A stretch of 64,000 nt of DNA from Bugulina stolonifera (Eukaryota; Bryozoa; Gymnolaemata; Cheilostomatida; Bugulidae). Position numbers and translations under genes: made by a program. The notes below the pieces were generated by a model, which saw nothing but the letters and a program-made list of their open reading frames with translations, was not told the origin of the DNA and did no database searches. Shown here piece by piece: positions 38,501 through 54,400 of this stretch. Position 1 is the stretch's first letter; the number at the start of each line of letters is the position of its first letter. The DNA is taken from the NCBI GenBank assembly GCA_935421135.1, contig OW285191.1, positions 248,001-312,000 of the forward strand. The letters are read 5' to 3'.

Positions 38501-41500
38501 TCTATGCATAGAATACATAGATTGCCTTCTATGCATTCTATGCATAGAATACATATAATTCTAAGTGTTCTATGTATTCTATGCATTCTATACCTAGAAT
38601 ACATAGAATACATAGATTGCATTCTATGCACTCTATGCATTCCATGTAATCTATGCAGTCTATGTATTCTATGCATTCGATGCATAGAATACATTTTATG
38701 CATAAAATGCATGGAATACATTGGTCATATAGAATGCATTTTACGCACTCTATGCATTTCATGTAATCTATCCATTCTATGCATAGAGTACATAGATTGC
38801 ATTCTATGTATTCTATGCATAGAATGCATAGAATACGTTCTATGCTCTCTATGCATTCCATGTAATCTATGCATAGAATACATAGATTGCATTCTATGCA
38901 TTCTATGCATAGAATACATAGAAGACATAGAAGACATAGAATGCATAGAATGCATAGAATGCATAGAATGCGTTCCATGTAATCTATGCACTCTATGCAT
39001 AGAATACATAGATTTCTATGTCTTCTATGTATTCTATGCATTCTATGCATAGAATACATAGATTGCATTCTATGCATGGAATGCATTGGATACATAGAAT
39101 GCATTCTTTGCATTATATGCATTGAATGCGTAGAATGCATAGGATGCATACGGCGCATTCTATGCATTCTATGTATTCTATGCATAGAATGCATAGAATG
39201 CATTCTATGCACTCTATGCATTCAATGTAATCTATGCGTTCTATGGATAGAATACATAGATTGCATTCTATGCATTCTATGCATAGAATACATATAATTC
39301 TATGTCTTCTATGCATTCTATGCATTCTATACCTAGAATACATAGAATACATAGATTGCATTCTATGCACTCTATGCATTCCATGTAATCTATGCAGTCT
39401 ATGTATTCTATGCATTCGATGCATAGAATACATTTTATGCATAAAATGCATGGAATACATTGGTCATATAGAATGCATTTTGCGCACTCTATGCATTTCA
39501 TGTAATCTATCCATTCTATGCATAGAATACATAGATTGCGTTCTATGCATTCTATGCATAGAATACATTGAATACTAGAAGACATAGAAGACATAGAATG
39601 CATAGAATGCATTCCATGTAATCTATGCACTCTATGCATAGAATACATAGACTTCATTCTATGCATGGAATACATTGAATAGATAGAAGGCATTCTTTCC
39701 ATTATATGCATTGAATGCATAGGATGCATAGGATGCATACGGCGCATTCCATGCATTCTATGTATTCTATGCATAGAATGCATAGAATGCATTCTATACA
39801 CTCTATGCGTTCCATGTAATCTATGCGTGCTATGCATAGAATACATAGATTGCATTCTATGCATTCTATGCATAGAATACATATAATTCTATCTCTTCTA
39901 TGTATTCTATGCATCCTTTGCATAGAACACATAGAAGACATAGAATGCATTCTATGCACTCTATGCATTCCATGTAATCTATGCAGTCTATGTATTCTAT
40001 GCATAGAATACATAGATTGCATTCTATGCATCCGATGCATAGAATACATAGAATGCATTGTATGTAATCAATGTATTTTATGCATTCTATGCATAGAATA
40101 CATAGACTTCATTCTATGCATGGAATACATTGAATACATAGAATGCATTCTTTGCATTATATGCATTGAATGCATAGAATGCATACGGCGCATTCCATGC
40201 ATTCTATGTATTCTATGCATAGAATGCATAGAATGCATTCTATGCACTCTATGCGTTCCATGTAATCTATGCGTTCTATGCATAGAATACATAGATTGCA
40301 TTCTATGCATTCTATGCATAGAATACATATAATTCTATGTCTTCTATGTATTCTATGCATTCTATACCTAGAATACATAGAACACATAGATTGCATTCTA
40401 TGCACTCTATGCATTCCATGTAATCTATGCAGTCTATGTATTCTATGCATTCGATGCATAGAATACATTTTATGCATAAAATGCATAGAATACATTGATC
40501 ACATAGAATGCATTTTACGCACTCTATGCATTTCATGTAATCTATCCATTCTATGCATAGAATACATAGATTGCGTTCTATGCATTCTATGCATAGAATA
40601 CATTGAATACTAGAAGACATAGAAGACATAGAATGCATAGAATGCATTTCATGTAATCTATGCATGCTATGCATAGAATACATAGATTGCATTCTATGCA
40701 TCCGATGCATAGAATACATTGAATACATAGAATGCATTGTATGTAATCAATGTATTTTATGCATTCTATGCATCGAATGCATAGGTTGCATTCTATGCAT
40801 AGGATACATTGAATAGATAGAAGGCATTCTTTCCATTATATGCATTGAATGCATAGGATGCACAGGGCGCATCCTATGCATTCTATGCATAGAATGCATA
40901 GAATGCATTCTATGCACTCTATGCGTTCCATGTAATCTATGCATTCTATGCATAGAATACATATAATTCTATGTCTTCTATGTATTCTATGCATTCTATA
41001 CCTAGAATACATAGAGTACATAGAATGCATTCTATGCATTCTTTGCATAGAATACATAGAAGATATAGAATGCATTCCGTGCAATCTATGCACTCTATGC
41101 ATAGAATACATAGATTGCATTCTATGCATTCTATGCATTCCATGTATTCTATGCACTCTATGTAGTCTATTCATTCGATGCATAGAGTACATTTATGCAT
41201 AGAATGCATAGAATGCATTGATCACATAGAATGCATACTATGCATTCTATGCATTTCTTGCAATCTATGCATTCTATGCATAGAATACATAGATTGCATT
41301 CTATGCATCCGATGCATAGAATACATAGAATACATAGAATACATAGAATGCATTGTACGTAATCAATGTATTTTATGCATTCTATGCATAGAATACACAG
41401 ATTGCATTCTATGCATGGAATATATTGAATACATAGAATGCATTCTTTGCATTATATGCATTGAATGCATCGAATGCATAGGATGCATAGGATGCATACG

Positions 41501-41995
41501 GCGCATTCCATGCATTCTATGCATAGAATGCATAGAATACATTCTATGCTCTCTATGCATTCCATGTAATCTATGCGTTCTATGCATAGAATACATAGAT
41601 TGCCTTCTATGCATTCTATGCATAGAATACATATAATTCTAAGTGTTCTATGTATTCTATGCATTCTTTGCATAGAATACATAGAAGACATAGAATGCAT
41701 TCCGTGCAATCTATGCACTCTATGCATAGAATACATAGATTGCATTCTATGCACTCTATGCATTCCATGTAATCTATGCAGTCTATGTATTCTATGCATT
41801 CGATGCATAGAATACATTTTAAGCATAAAATGCATAGAATACATTGATCACATAGAATGCATTTTACGCACTCTATGCCTTTCATGTAATCTATCCATTC
41901 TATGCATAGAATACATAGATTGCGTTCTATGCATTCTATGCATAGAATACATTGAATACTAGAAGACATAGAAGACATAGAATGCATAGAATGCA
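36925..41995 (+). repeat. 5.1-kb block copied from about 24855-29925
   Basis: Landmarks at 25171, 26039, 26425, 27164, 28199 and 29503 recur at 37241, 38109, 38495, 39234, 40269 and 41573, all 12070 bp apart, with no length change over 5 kb. Confidence 0.78.
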
Positions 41996-42004
41996 TTCCA
42001 TGTA

Positions 42005-44200
42005 ATCTATGCAGTCTATGTATTCTATGCATAGAATACATAGATTGCATTCTATGCATCCGATGCATAGAATACATAGAATGCATTGTATGTAATCAAT
42101 GTATTTTATGCATTCTATGCATAGAATACATAGACTTCATTCTATGCATGGAATACATTGAATACATAGAATGCATTCTTTGCATTATATGCATTGAATG
42201 CATAGAATGCATACGGCGCATTCCATGCATTCTATGTATTCTATGCATAGAATGCATAGAATGCATTCTATGCACTCTATGCGTTCCATGTAATCTATGC
42301 GTTCTATGCATAGAATACATAGATTGCATTCTATGCATTCTATGCATAGAATACATATAATTCTATGTCTTCTATGTATTCTATGCATTCTATACCTAGA
42401 ATACATAGAATACATAGATTGCATTCTATGCACTCTATGCATTCCATGTAATCTATGCAGTCTATGTATTCTATGCATTCGATGCATAGAATACATTTTA
42501 TGCATAAAATGCATAGAATACATTGATCACATAGAATGCATTTTACGCACTCTATGCATTTCATGTAATCTATCCATTCTATGCATAGAATACATAGATT
42601 GCGTTCTATGCATTCTATGCATAGAATACATTGAATACTAGAAGACATCGAAGACATAGAATGCATAGAATGCATTCCATGTAATCTATGCACTCTATGC
42701 ATAGAATACATAGATTGCATTCTATGCATCCGATGCATAGAATACATTGAATACATAGAATGCATTGTATGTAATCAATGTATTTTATGCATTCTATGCA
42801 TCGAATGCATAGGTTGCATTCTATGCATAGGATACATTGAATAGATAGAAGGCATTCTTTCCATCATATGCATTGAATGCATAGGATGCACAGGGCGCAT
42901 CCTATGCATTCTATGCATTCTATGCATAGAATGCATAGAATGCATTCTATGCACTCTATGCGTTCCATGTAATCTATGCATTCTATGCATAGAATACATA
43001 TAATTCTATGTCTTCTATGTATTCTATGCATTCTATACCTAGAATACATAGAGTACATAGAATGCATTCTATGCATTCTTTGCATAGAATACATAGAAGA
43101 TATAGAATGCATTCCGTGCAATCTATGCACTCTATGCATAGAATACATAGATTGCATTCTATGCATTCTATGCATTCCATGTATTCTATGCACTCTATGT
43201 AGTCTATTCATTCGATGCATAGAGTACATTTATGCATAGAATGCATAGAATGCATTGATCACATAGAATGCATACTATGCATTCTATGCATTTCTTGCAA
43301 TCTATGCATTCTATGCATAGAATACATAGATTGCATTCTATGCATCCGATGCATAGAATACATAGAATACATAGAATACATAGAATGCATTGTACGTAAT
43401 CAATGTATTTTATGCATTCTATGCATAGAATACACAGATTGCATTCTATGCATGGAATATATTGAAGACATAGAATGCATTCTTTGCATTATATGCATTG
43501 AATGCATCGAATGCATAGGATGCATAGGATGCATACGGCGCATTCCATGCATTCTATGCATAGAATGCATAGAATACATTCTATGCTCTCTATGCATTCC
43601 ATGTAATCTATGCGTTCTATGCATAGAATACATAGATTGCCTTCTATGCATTCTATGCATAGAATACATATAATTCTAAGTGTTCTATGTATTCTATGCA
43701 TTCTTTGCATAGAATACATAGAAGACATAGAATGCATTCCGTGCAATCTATGCACTCTATACATAGAATACATAGATTGCATTCTATGCACTCTATGCAT
43801 TCCATGTAATCTATGCAGTCTATGTATTCTATGCATTCGATGCATAGAATACATTTTAAGCATAAAATGCATAGAATACAATGATCACATAGAATGCATT
43901 TTACGCACTCTATGCCTTTCATGTAATCTATCCATTCTATGCATAGAATACATAGATTGCGTTCTATGCATTCTATGCATAGAATACATTGAATACTAGA
44001 AGACATAGAAGACATAGAATGCATAGAATGCATTCCATGTAATCTATGCACTCTATGCATATAATACATAGATTGCATTCTATGCATATGATGCATAGAA
44101 TACATTGAATACATAGAATGCATTGTATGTAATCAATGTATTTTATGCATTCTATGCATCGAATGCATAAGTTGCATTCTATGCATAGGATACATTGAAT
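42005..44200 (+). repeat. 2.2-kb block copied from about 18180-20375
   Basis: Landmarks at 18473, 19040, 19391 and 19786 recur at 42297, 42864, 43215 and 43610, each 23824 bp on. The left end abuts the preceding 12070-bp duplication. Downstream the sequence matches the 29-31 kb region instead (offset 14107). Confidence 0.72.
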
Positions 44201-47200
44201 AAATAGAAGGCATTCTTTCCATTATATGCATTGAATGCATAGGATGCATACGGCGCATTCCATGCATTCTATGCATAGAATGCATAGAATACATTCTATG
44301 CTCTCTATGCATTCCATGTAATCTATGCGTTCTATGCATAGAATACATAGATTGCCTTCTATGCATTCTATGCATAGAATACATATAATTCTAAGTGTTC
44401 TATGTATTCTATGCATTCTATACCTAGAATACATAGAATACATAGATTGCATTCTATGCACTCTATGCATTCCATGTAATCTATGCAGTCTATGTATTCT
44501 ATGCATTCGATGCATAGAATACATTTTATGCATAAAATGCATGGAATACATTGGTCATATAGAATGCATTTTACGCACTCTATGCATTTCATGTAATCTA
44601 TCCATTCTATGCATAGAGTACATAGATTGCATTCTATGTATTCTATGCATAGAATGCATAGAATACGTTCTATGCTCTCTATGCATTCCATGTAATCTAT
44701 GCATAGAATACATAGATTGCATTCTATGCATTCTATGCATAGAATACATAGAAGACATAGAAGACATAGAATGCATAGAATGCATAGAATGCGTTCCATG
44801 TAATCTATGCACTCTATGCATAGAATACAAAGATTTCTATGTCTTCTATGTATTCTATGCATTCTATGCATAGAATACATTGAATACATTCTATGCATAG
44901 AATACATAGAATACATTGAATACATAGAAGGCATTGTATGTAATCAATTTATTTTATGGATTCTGTGCATAGAATACATAGATTGCATTCTATGCATAGA
45001 ATACATTGATCACATAGAATGCATTCTATGCACTCTATGCATTCCATGTAACCTATGCATTCTATGCATAGAATACATAGATTGCATTCTATGCATAGAA
45101 TACATAGATTGCATTCTATGCATAGAATACATTCTATGCACTCTATGCATTCCATGTAATCTATGCGTTCTATGCATAGAATACATAGATTGCATTCTAT
45201 GCATTCTATGCATAGAATACATAGAAGACATAGAATGCATTATGTGCATAGAATACATATAATTATATATCTTCCATGTATTCTATGCATCATTCTATGC
45301 ATAGAATACATAAATTGCATTCTATGCATCCGATGCATAGAATACATAGAATACATAGAATGCATTGTATGTAATCAATGTATTTTATGCATTCTATGCA
45401 TAGAATACATAGATTGCATTCTATGCATGGAATACATTGAGTACATAGATTGCATTCTTTGCATTATATGCGTTGAATGCATAGAATGCATAGGATGCAT
45501 AAGGCACATTCTATGCATTCTATGTATTCTATGCATAGAACACATAGATTGCATTCTATGCATTCTATGCCTAGAATACATAGAATATTTCGATTGCATT
45601 CCATGCATTCTTTGCATAGAATACATAGAAGACATAGAATGCATTCCGTGCAATCTATGCACTCTATGCATAGAATACATAGATTGCATTCTACGCATGG
45701 AATATATTGAACACATAGAAGGCATTCTTTGCATTATATACATTGAATGCATCGAATGCATAGAATGCATACGGCGCATTCCATGCATTCTATGTATTCT
45801 ATGCATAGAATGCATAGAATACATTCTATGCTCTCTATGCATTCCATGTAATCTACGCGTTCTATGCATAGAATACATAGATTGCCTTCTATGCATTCTA
45901 TGCATAGAATACATTTAATTCTATGTCTTCTATGTATTCTATGCATTCTTTGCATAGAATACATAGAAGACATAGAATGCATTCCGTGCAATCTATGCAC
46001 TCTATGCATAGAATACATAGATTGCATTCTATGCATTCTATGCATTCCACGTATTCTATGCATTCTATGTATTCTATTCATTCGATGCATAGAGTACATT
46101 TATGCATAGAATGCATAGAATACATTGATCACATAGAATGCATTTTATGTATTCTATGCATTTCATGCAATCTATGCATTCTATGCATAGAATACATAGA
46201 ATACATAGAATGCATTGTATATAATCAATGTATTTTATGCATTCTATGCATAGAATACATAGATTGCATTCTATGCATGGAATGCATTGGATACATAGAA
46301 TGCATTCTTTGCATTATATGCATTGAATGCGTAGAATGCATAGGATGCATACGGCGCATTCTATGCATTCTATGTATTCTATGCATACAATGCATAGAAT
46401 GCATTCTATGCACTCTATGCATTCAATGTAATCTATGCGTTCTATGGATAGAATACATAGATTGCATTCTATGCATTCTATGCATAGAATACATATAATT
46501 CTATGTCTTCTATGCATTCTATGCATTCTATACCTAGAATACATAGAATACATAGATTGCATTCTATGCACTCTATGCATTCCATGTAATCTATGCAGTC
46601 TATGTATTCTATGCATTCGATGCATAGAATACATTTTATGCATAAAATGCATGGAATACATTGGTCATATAGAATGCATTTTACGCACTCTATGCATTTC
46701 ATGTAATCTATCCATTCTATGCATAGAATACATAGATTGCGTTCTATGCATTCTATGCATAGAATACATTGAATACTAGAAGACATAGAAGACATAGAAT
46801 GCATAGAATGCATTCCATGTAATCTATGCACTCTATGCATAGAATACATAGACTTCATTCTATGCATGGAATACATTGAATAGATAGAAGGCATTCTTTC
46901 CATTATATGCATTGAATGCATAGGATGCATAGGATGCATACGGCGCATTCCATGCATTCTATGTATTCTATGCATAGAATGCATAGAATGCATAGAATGC
47001 ATTCTATACACTCTATGCGTTCCATGTAATCTATGCGTTCTATGCATAGAATACATAGATTGCATTCTATGCATTCTATGCACAGAATACATATAATTCT
47101 ATCTCTTCTATGTATTCTATGCATTCTTTGCATAGAACACATAGAAGACATAGAATGCATTCTATGCACTCTATGCATTCCATGTAATCTATGCAGTCTA

Positions 47201-50050
47201 TGTATTCTATGCATAGAATACATAGATTGCATTCTATGCATCCGATGCATAGAATACATAGAATGCATTGTATGTAATCAATGTATTTTATGCATTCTAT
47301 GCATAGAATACATAGACTTCATTCTATGCATGGAATACATTGAATACATAGAATGCATTCTTTGCATTATATGCATTGAATGCATAGAATGCATACGGCG
47401 CATTCCATGCATTCTATGTATTCTATGCATAGAATGCATAGAATGCATTCTATGCACTCTATGCGTTCCATGTAATCTATGCGTTCTATGCATAGAATAC
47501 ATAGATTGCATTCTATGCATTCTATGCATAGAATACATATAATTCTATGTCTTCTATGTATTCTATGCATTCTATACCTAGAATACATAGAATACATAGA
47601 TTGCATTCTATGCACTCTATGCATTCCATGTAATCTATGCAGTCTATGTATTCTATGCATTCGATGCATAGAATACATTTTATGCATAAAATGCATAGAA
47701 TACATTGATCACATAGAATGCATTTTACGCACTCTATGCATTTCATGTAATCTATCCATTCTATGCATAGAATACATAGATTGCGTTCTATGCATTCTAT
47801 GCATAGAATACATTGAATACTAGAAGACATAGAAGACATAGAATGCATAGAATGCATTTCATGTAATCTATGCACTCTATGCATAGAATACATAGATTGC
47901 ATTCTATGCATCCGATGCATAGAATACATTGAACACATAGAATGCATTGTATGTAATCAATGTATTTTATGCATTCTATGCATCGAATGCATAGGTTGCA
48001 TTCTATGCATAGGATACATTGAATAGATAGAAGGCATTCTTTCCATTATATGCATTGAATGCATAGGATGCACAGGGCGCATCCTATGCATTCTATGCAT
48101 TCTATGCATAGAATGCATAGAATGCATTCTATGCACTCTATGCGTTCCATGTAATCTATGCATTCTATGCATAGAATACATATAATTCTATGTCTTCTAT
48201 GTATTCTATGCATTCTATACCTAGAATACATAGAGTACATAGAATGCATTCTATGCATTCTTTGCATAGAATACATAGAAGATATAGAATGCATTCCGTG
48301 CAATCTATGCACTCTATGCATAGAATACATAGATTGCATTCTATGCATTCTATGCATTCCATGTATTCTATGCACTCTATGTAGTCTATTCATTCGATGC
48401 ATAGAGTACATTTATGCATAGAATGCATAGAATGCATTGATCACATAGAATGCATACTATGCATTCTATGCATTTCTTGCAATCTATGCATTCTATGCAT
48501 AGAATACATAGATTGCATTCTATGCATCCGATGCATAGAATACATAGAATACATAGAATACATAGAATGCATTGTACGTAATCAATGTATTTTATGCATT
48601 CTATGCATAGAATACACAGATTGCATTCTATGCATGGAATATATTGAATACATAGAATGCATTCTTTGCATTATATGCATTGAATGCATCGAATGCATAG
48701 GATGCATAGGATGCATACGGCGCATTCCATGCATTCTATGCATAGAATGCATAGAATACATTCTATGCTCTCTATGCATTCCATGTAATCTATGCGTTCT
48801 ATGCATAGAATACATAGATTGCCTTCTATGCATTCTATGCATAGAATACATATAATTCTAAGTGTTCTATGTATTCTAAGCATTCTTTGCATAGAATACA
48901 TAGAAGACATAGAATGCATTCCGTGCAATCTATGCACTCTATGCATAGAATACATAGATTGCATTCTATGCACTCTATGCATTCCATGTAATCTATGCAG
49001 TCTATGTATTCTATGCATTCGATGCATAGAATACATTTTAAGCATAAAATGCATAGAATACATTGATCACATAGAATGCATTTTACGCACTCTATGCCTT
49101 TCATGTAATCTATCCATTCTATGCATAGAATACATAGATTGCGTTCTATGCATTCTATGCATAGAATACATTGAATACTAGAAGACATAGAAGACATAGA
49201 ATGCATAGAATGCATTCCATGTAATCTATGCACTCTATGCATATAATACATAGATTGCATTCTATGCATATGATGCATAGAATACATTGAATACATAGAA
49301 TGCATTGTATGTAATCAATGTATTTTATGCATTCTATGCATCGAATGCATAAGTTGCATTCTATGCATAGGATACATTGAATAAATAGAAGGCATTCTTT
49401 CCATTATATGCATTGAATGCATAGGATGCATACGGCGCATTCCATGCATTCTATGCATAGAATGCATAGAATACATTCTATGCTCTCTATGCATTCCATG
49501 TAATCTATGCGTTCTATGCATAGAATACATAGATTGCCTTCTATGCATTCTATGCATAGAATACATATAATTCTAAGTGTTCTATGTATTCTATGCATTC
49601 TATACCTAGAATACATAGAATACATAGATTGCATTCTATGCACTCTATGCATTCCATGTAATCTATGCAGTCTATGTATTCTATGCATTCGATGCATAGA
49701 ATACATTTTATGCATAAAATGCATGGAATACATTGGTCATATAGAATGCATTTTACGCACTCTATGCATTTCATGTAATCTATCCATTCTATGCATAGAG
49801 TACATAGATTGCATTCAATGTATTCTATGCATAGAATGCATAGAATACGTTCTATGCTCTCTATGCATTCCATGTATTCTATGCATAGAATACATAGATT
49901 GCATTCTATGCATTCTTTGCATAGAATACATAGAAGACATAGAATGCATTCCGTGCAATCTATGCACTCTATGCATAGAATACATAGATTGCATTCTATG
50001 CATGGAATATATTGAACACATAGAAGGCATTCTTTGCATTATATACATTG

Positions 50051-50450
50051 AATGCATCGAATGCATAGAATGCATACGGCGCATTCCATGCATTCTATGT
50101 ATTCTATGCATAGAATGCATAGAATACATTCTATGCTCTCTATGCATTCCATGTAATCTACGCGTTCTATGCATAGAATACATAGATTGCCTTCTATGCA
50201 TTCTATGCATAGAATACATTTAATTCTATGTCTTCTATGTATTCTATGCATTCTTTGCATAGAAAACATAGAAGACATAGAATGCATTCCGTGCAATCTA
50301 TGCACTCTATGCATAGAATACATAGATTGCATTCTATGCATTCTATGCATTCCACGTATTCTATGCATTCTATGTATTCTATTCATTCGATGCATAGAAT
50401 ACATAGAATGCATGGAATGCGCCGTATGCATTCTATGCATTCGATGCATT
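50051..50450. repeat. Perfect 61-bp inverted repeat inside the satellite
   Basis: The segment 50390-50450 is the exact reverse complement of 50051-50111, with 278 bp between. It carries GCGCCG, the inverse of the CGGCGC landmark; other copies I noted are in the forward direction. In sister copies this position holds other sequence (compare 36255-36340). Confidence 0.9.
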
Positions 50451-51459
50451 TCATGCAATCTATGCATTCTATGCATAGAATACATAGAATACATAGAATG
50501 CATTGTATATAATCAATGTATTTTATGCATTCTATGCATAGAATACATAGATTGCATTCTATGCATGGAATGCATTGGATACATAGAATGAATTCTTTGC
50601 ATTATATGCATTGAATGCGTAGAATGCATAGGATGCATACGGCGCATTCTATGCATTCTATGTATTCTATGCATAGAATGCATAGAATGCATTCTATGCA
50701 CTCTATGCATTCAATGTAATCTATGCGTTCTATGGATAGAATACATAGATTGCATTCTATGCATTCTATGCATAGAATACATATAATTCTATGTCTTCTA
50801 TGCATTCTATGCATTCTATACCTAGAATACATAGAATACATAGATTGCATTCTATGCACTCTATGCATTCCATGTAATCTATGCAGTCTATGTATTCTAT
50901 GCATTCGATGCATAGAATACATTTTATGCATAAAATGCATGGAATACATTGGTCATATAGAATGCATTTTACGCACTCTATGCATTTCATGTAATCTATC
51001 CATTCTATGCATAGAATACATAGATTGCGTTCTATGCATTCTATGCATAGAATACATTGAATACTAGAAGACATAGAAGACATAGAATGCATAGAATGCA
51101 TTCCATGTAATCTATGCACTCTATGCATAGAATACATAGACTTCATTCTATGCATGGAATACATTGAATAGATAGAAGGCATTCTTTCCATTATATGCAT
51201 TGAATGCATAGGATGCATAGGATGCAGACGGCGCATTCCATGCATTCTATGTATTCTATGCATAGAATGCATAGAATGCATTCTATACACTCTATGCGTT
51301 CCATGTAATCTATGCGTTCTATGCATAGAATACATAGATTGCATTCTATGCATTCTATGCACAGAATACATATAATTCAATCTCTTCTATGTATTCTATG
51401 CATTCTTTGCATAGAACACATAGAAGACATAGAATGCATTCTATGCACTCTATGTATTC

Positions 51460-54400
51460 CATGTAATCTATGCAGTCTATGTATTCTATGCATAGAATAC
51501 ATAGATTGCATTCTATGCATCCGATGCATAGAATACATAGAATGCATTGTATGTAATCAATGTATTTTATGCATTCTATGCATAGAATACATAGACTTCA
51601 TTCTATGCATGGAATACATTGAATACATAGAATGCATTCTTTGCATTATATGCATTGAATGCATAGAATGCATACGGCGCATTCCATGCATTCTATGTAT
51701 TCTATGCATAGAATGCATAGAATGCATTCTATGCACTCTATGCGTTCCATGTAATCTATGCGTTCTATGCATAGAATACATAGATTGCATTCTATGCATT
51801 CTATGCATAGAATACATATAATTCTATGTCTTCTATGTATTCTATGCATTCTATACCTAGAATACATAGAATACATAGATTGCATTCTATGCACTCTATG
51901 CATTCCATGTAATCTATGCAGTCTATGTATTCTATGCATTCGATGCATAGAATACATTTTATGCATAAAATGCATAGAATACATTGATCACATAGAATGC
52001 ATTTTACGCACTCTATGCATTTCATGTAATCTATCCATTCTATGCATAGAATACATAGATTGCGTTCTATGCATTCTATGCATAGAATACATTGAATACT
52101 AGAAGACATAGAAGACATAGAATGCATAGAATGCATTTCATGTAATCTATGCACTCTATGCATAGAATACATAGATTGCATTCTATGCATCCGATGCATA
52201 GAATACATTGAATACATAGAATGCATTCTATGTAATCAATGTATTTTATGCATTCTATGCATCGAATGCATAGGTTGCATTCTATGCATAGGATACATTG
52301 AATAGATAGAAGGCATTCTTTCCATTATATGCATTGAATGCATAGGATGCACAGGGCGCATCCTATGCATTCTATGCATTCTATGCATAGAATGCATAGA
52401 ATGCATTCTATGCACTCTATGCGTTCCATGTAATCTATGCATTCTATGCATAGAATACATAGAGTACATAGAATGCATTCTATGCATTCTTTGCATAGAA
52501 TACATAGAAGATATAGAATGCATTCCGTGCAATCTATGCACTCTATGCATAGAATACATAGATTGCATTCTATGCATTCTATGCATTCCATGTATTCTAT
52601 GCACTCTATGTAGTCTATTCATTCGATGCATAGAGTACATTTATGCATAGAATGCATAGAATGCATTGATCACATAGAATGCATACTATGCATTCTATGC
52701 ATTTCTTGCAATCTATGCATTCTATGCATAGAATACATAGATTGCATTCTATGCATCCGATGCATAGAATACATAGAATACATAGAATGCATTGTACGTA
52801 ATCAATGTATTTTATGCATTCTATGCATAGAATACACAGATTGCATTCTATGCATGGAATATATTGAATACATAGAATGCATTCTTTGCATTATATGCAT
52901 TGAATGCATCGAATGCATAGGATGCATAGGATGCATACGGCGCATTCCATGCATTCTATGCATAGAATGCATAGAATACATTCTATGCTCTCTATGCATT
53001 CCATGTAATCTATGCGTTCTATGCATAGAATACATAGATTGCCTTCTATGCATTCTATGCATAGAATACATATAATTCTAAGTGTTCTATGTATTCTATG
53101 CATTCTATACCTAGAATACATAGAATACATAGATTGCATTCTATGCACTCTATGCATTCCATGTAATCTATGCAGTCTATGTATTCTATGCATTCGATGC
53201 ATAGAATACATTTTATGCATAAAATGCATGGAATACATTGGTCATATAGAATGCATTTTACGCACTCTATGCATTTCATGTAATCTATCCATTCTATGCA
53301 TAGAGTACATAGATTGCATTCTATGTATTCTATGCATAGAATGCATAGAATACGTTCTATGCTCTCTATGCATTCCATGTAATCTATGCATAGAATACAT
53401 AGATTGCATTCTATGCATTCTATGCATAGAATACATAGAAGACATAGAAGACATAGAATGCATAGAATGCATAGAATGCATAGAATGCGTTCCATGTAAT
53501 CTATGCACTCTATGCATAGAATACATAGATTTCTATGTCTTCTATGTAGTCTATGCATTCTATGCATAGAATACATAGATTGCATTCTATGCATGGAATG
53601 CATTGGATACATAGAATGCATTCTTTGCATTATATGCATTGAATGCGTAGAATGCATAGGATGTATACGGCGCATTCTATGCATTCTATGTATTCTATGC
53701 ATAGAATGCATAGAATGCATTCTATGCACTCTATGCATTCAATGTAATCTATGCGTTCTATGGATAGAATACATAGATTGCATTCTATGCATTCTATGCA
53801 TAGAATACATATAATTCTATGTCTTCTATGCATTCTATGCATTCTATACCTAGAATACATAGAATACATAGATTGCATTCTATGCACTCTATGCATTCCA
53901 TGTAATCTATGCAGTCTATGTATTCTATGCATTCGATGCATAGAATACATTTTATGCATAAAATGCATGGAATACATTGGTCATATAGAATGCATTTTAC
54001 GCACTCTATGCATTTCATGTAATCTATCCATTCTATGCATAGAATACATAGATTGCGTTCTATGCATTCTATGCATAGAATACATTGAATACTAGAAGAC
54101 ATAGAAGACATAGAATGCATAGAATGCATTCCATGTAATCTATGCACTCTATGCATAGAATACATAGACTTCATTCTATGCATGGAATACATTGAATAGA
54201 TAGAAGGCATTCTTTCCATTATATGCATTGAATGCATAGGATGCATAGGATGCATACGGCGCATTCCATGCATTCTATGTATTCTATGCATAGAATGCAT
54301 AGAATGCATTCTATACACTCTATGCGTTCCATGTAATCTATGCGTTCTATGCATAGAATAGATAGATTGCATTCTATGCATTCTATGCATAGAATACATA

